DNA of 64,000 nucleotides, from the NCBI RefSeq assembly GCF_932526225.1, contig NC_064034.1, positions 2,776,001-2,840,000 on the forward strand, read 5' to 3'. Origin of the DNA: Nematostella vectensis. Taxonomy: Eukaryota; Cnidaria; Anthozoa; Actiniaria; Edwardsiidae. Below the pieces are notes generated by a model. It was not told where the DNA came from, searched no databases, and was given only the letters and a program-made list of their open reading frames with translations. A program made the translations under genes and the position numbers. Below are positions 62,701 through 64,000 of the stretch, in pieces. Each line of letters opens with the position of its first letter. The stretch's first letter is position 1.

Positions 62701-63604
62701 CACGTGTTTTAAGTGAAAACTCTTTTCTGTTTTTAACTTTCCATTTTCCCATCTCAGGTAAGAACTTCCAATCCTTACAGATTTGGTAGGCAATTACTTA
62801 CTAAGAGCGTTTGTGCTCGATCTGATAAATATCCAGCTATTAACTGTACCATAGAGAATAAAGATGCCGCCATCATCTTGAAAACAAAATGGATTCAACT
62901 TTCTGAACGATAGATCCCATGTAAAAACACTGCTCGCCTCTCATTGGATGGTAAAATAACAATTTAGAAATGACTTCTTCGCCAACTAAAAATAGCGCAT
63001 ATAAAAATCTATTCAACCATAAAAAGAATTTGACCATAGGATTCAAGAATAATTAATCATCGATCTCTCATCGATGATGAATTTCTCTATAGTATGTAAG
63101 CTGTATATTGGGAAAGGCAATTTGTACCCTTTATTAAAGCCGCATTGTCACCAGTTTACTTCCAATAGACACACTGCTTTCAATATTTTAAAATATTTTT
63201 CGCGTTTTCTGTTGAAAATCATCGGAGATTGTTACGTAATCGACCGGAAGTAAACTGGTGACAATGCGGACAACAAGTTGTAAGGTATATGAACTCACCC
63301 CGTCCCAATGGTCGTACTGATATTTCTGCCGCTTCAAGTACGGCTCTATTTCCTTGAGAAGTAAATTCTCTTCCTCTGCACTGATAAAATCTTCACAAAC
63401 TTCTAAATTTCCAGACACCAAATCCTGCAGCTTTTCTAGTTCTTCTAGCGTACAATCCTTAGTAACAAATGATACATTACCATCCGTGCTAGAACAAGCA
63501 TTTGCTCTAGTAGCAAGTAGCCTTCTGACAGTATTTCTGAGCGCAAATTTTCGAGAATAAGTGAAGTTTGCGACGAAGAGTTTTCGCAGCAACTTGTCCG
63601 CCAT
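59763..63604 (-). CDS. ALKBH7: ALKBH7, mitochondrial 2-oxoglutarate/Fe(II) dioxygenase, 5 exons
   Basis: AlkB-family dioxygenase of the mitochondrial matrix, linked to programmed necrosis and fatty-acid metabolism in mammals. Exons (minus): 63604-63299, 61438-61296, 60982-60952, 60506-60382, 59883-59763; phases match, 726 nt, 241 aa (human near 221). The Arg-rich N-terminus (RKLFVANFTYSRKFALRNTV) suits a targeting peptide. Then follow CEDFISAEEENLLLKEIEPYL, YDHWDG|AIHGYRETEKS, the metal-binding H155xD157 (YIKPHIDSVK), FCGSTIAGLSLLS, distal His211 (YEFTHEVL) and the 2-oxoglutarate Arg region RRISVILR. Its ATG lies in AAAATGGCGGAC. A 24-bp inverted repeat flanks its first donor. Confidence 0.94.
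60952..60982 (-). other. ALKBH7: 31-nt microexon of ALKBH7 with the HxD iron motif
   Basis: Exon 3 encodes YIKPHIDSVK and contributes one base to a Gly codon. It is bounded by CTTCCAG and GTAAGT. It carries the first two iron ligands. Confidence 0.88.
61051..61147. repeat. 22-bp tandem repeat in ALKBH7 intron 2
   Basis: About four copies of AAGACATATTTAAGACAATA plus TT. Confidence 0.85.
61505..61740. mobile_element. MITE copy 2 (ends CTATTTCA … TGAAATAG)
   Basis: Same ends and same TTGTCAGTGCAAATGGCAAA-type subterminal sequence as 59519-59745, with similar length (236 bp), lying in ALKBH7 intron 1. The two copies are 1.8 kb apart. Confidence 0.75.
61741..63139. other. ALKBH7 intron 1, remainder
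   Basis: No exon recognised. A frame near 62560-62790 lacks splice signals and family similarity. A short GTAGAATTCAATAGTTGAA duplication lies near 62160. Confidence 0.45.
63140..63269. repeat. 24-bp perfect inverted repeat next to the ALKBH7 exon 1 donor
   Basis: CCGCATTGTCACCAGTTTAC(TTCC) at 63140-63163 and its exact complement at 63246-63269, separated by 82 bp. The right arm ends 28 bp from the exon 1 donor; the hairpin would form in the intron of the pre-mRNA. Confidence 0.85.
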
Positions 63605-63736
63605 TTTAAAATTTTAAAGCTACTACGCAAGCGCCGAATGAGGTCACGTGGTGCATGCCATATAAGCTCATGCTTTCGCGGGAATTTTCAAATCAGGAGG
63701 AGGTCAATGCATGATTGTCGTGGATCTTGAAGCAAG
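63605..63736. promoter_or_regulatory. Bidirectional promoter of ALKBH7 and a divergent gene
   Basis: 132 bp between the divergent ATGs; GGTCACGTGGTGCATG (about 63649-63660) contains a CACGTG E-box. Confidence 0.55.
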
Positions 63737-63786
63737 ATGGCGACAAAATCGACGAAAGTGCATGCAAAACTAAGCGATGGCGAAAG
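63737..63786 (+). CDS. Probable first exon of a divergent gene (partial)
   Basis: GCAAGATGGCGAC context, frame MATKSTKVHAKLSDGE followed by a donor AAAG|GTAGAG. The rest would lie beyond the window, so identity is unknown. Confidence 0.4.
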
Positions 63787-64000
63787 GTAGAGCCTGTTTA
63801 TCACATCATTGTCAATTCCGACATCATGTCCAGTATGCAATAGGAATTCTTTGTGCTAAATTATTGCCCAATCCAAAATATTACTTTTGCTTTCAACGCA
63901 CGAGTATATTATAATTTTGTCCGTTTGCTTGCGGATAGAAGTTTACAGGTGCTTTATTCCTCGAACAAATGTATAATTCGAGCTCAGTAACTAAGTAACA

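Overview
This window is animal nuclear DNA. The genes are intron-rich with GT-AG introns, there are AATAAA-type poly(A) signals, and the gene set is metazoan: an FHA-domain SNIP1, mitochondrial ALKBH7, an archaemetzincin, a class C GPCR and an orphan rhodopsin-type GPCR. A complete ovothiol synthase (OvoA), which vertebrates lack, points to an invertebrate. An anthozoan cnidarian such as a sea anemone would fit, but that is inference. Gene models were read by eye; names rest on recalled family motifs, not on a search.

Layout. (1) 1-3572, plus: 3' half of phosphoglucomutase. (2) 5369-23775, minus, convergent with it: 20-exon ovoA whose phases all agree (756 codons). Intron 4 carries a complete but broken Ty3/gypsy LTR element (13799-18434) and intron 1 a 2.5-kb array of 27-bp repeats. 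(3) 23776-27205: inverted-repeat elements and one doubtful small ORF. (4) 27206-28108, minus: single-exon class A GPCR. (5) 28.9-29.7 kb: 24-bp array. (6) 30357-44528, minus: SNIP1, 10 exons and about 1 kb of coding sequence spread over 14 kb because several introns are filled by minisatellites, a MULE-like element and a retroelement scrap. (7) 44862-50429, plus, divergent from SNIP1: archaemetzincin with a frameshift in exon 1 and a 2.7-kb array of 42-bp repeats in its last intron. (8) 50966-55393, minus: metabotropic-glutamate-receptor-like gene, 5 exons, 912 codons. (9) 59763-63604, minus: ALKBH7, 5 exons. (10) 63737 onward, plus: probable first exon of a divergent gene.

The genes do not form a pathway; they are unrelated neighbours, two pairs sharing short bidirectional promoters. 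The most unusual pattern is structural. At eight splice junctions in five of the six multi-exon genes, a short segment spanning the exon edge plus the splice site is tandemly duplicated into the intron (2 to 11 copies, periods 50-153 bp). The copies include decoy 5' or 3' splice sites, some intact and some decayed. The window is otherwise dominated by minisatellites sitting inside introns.
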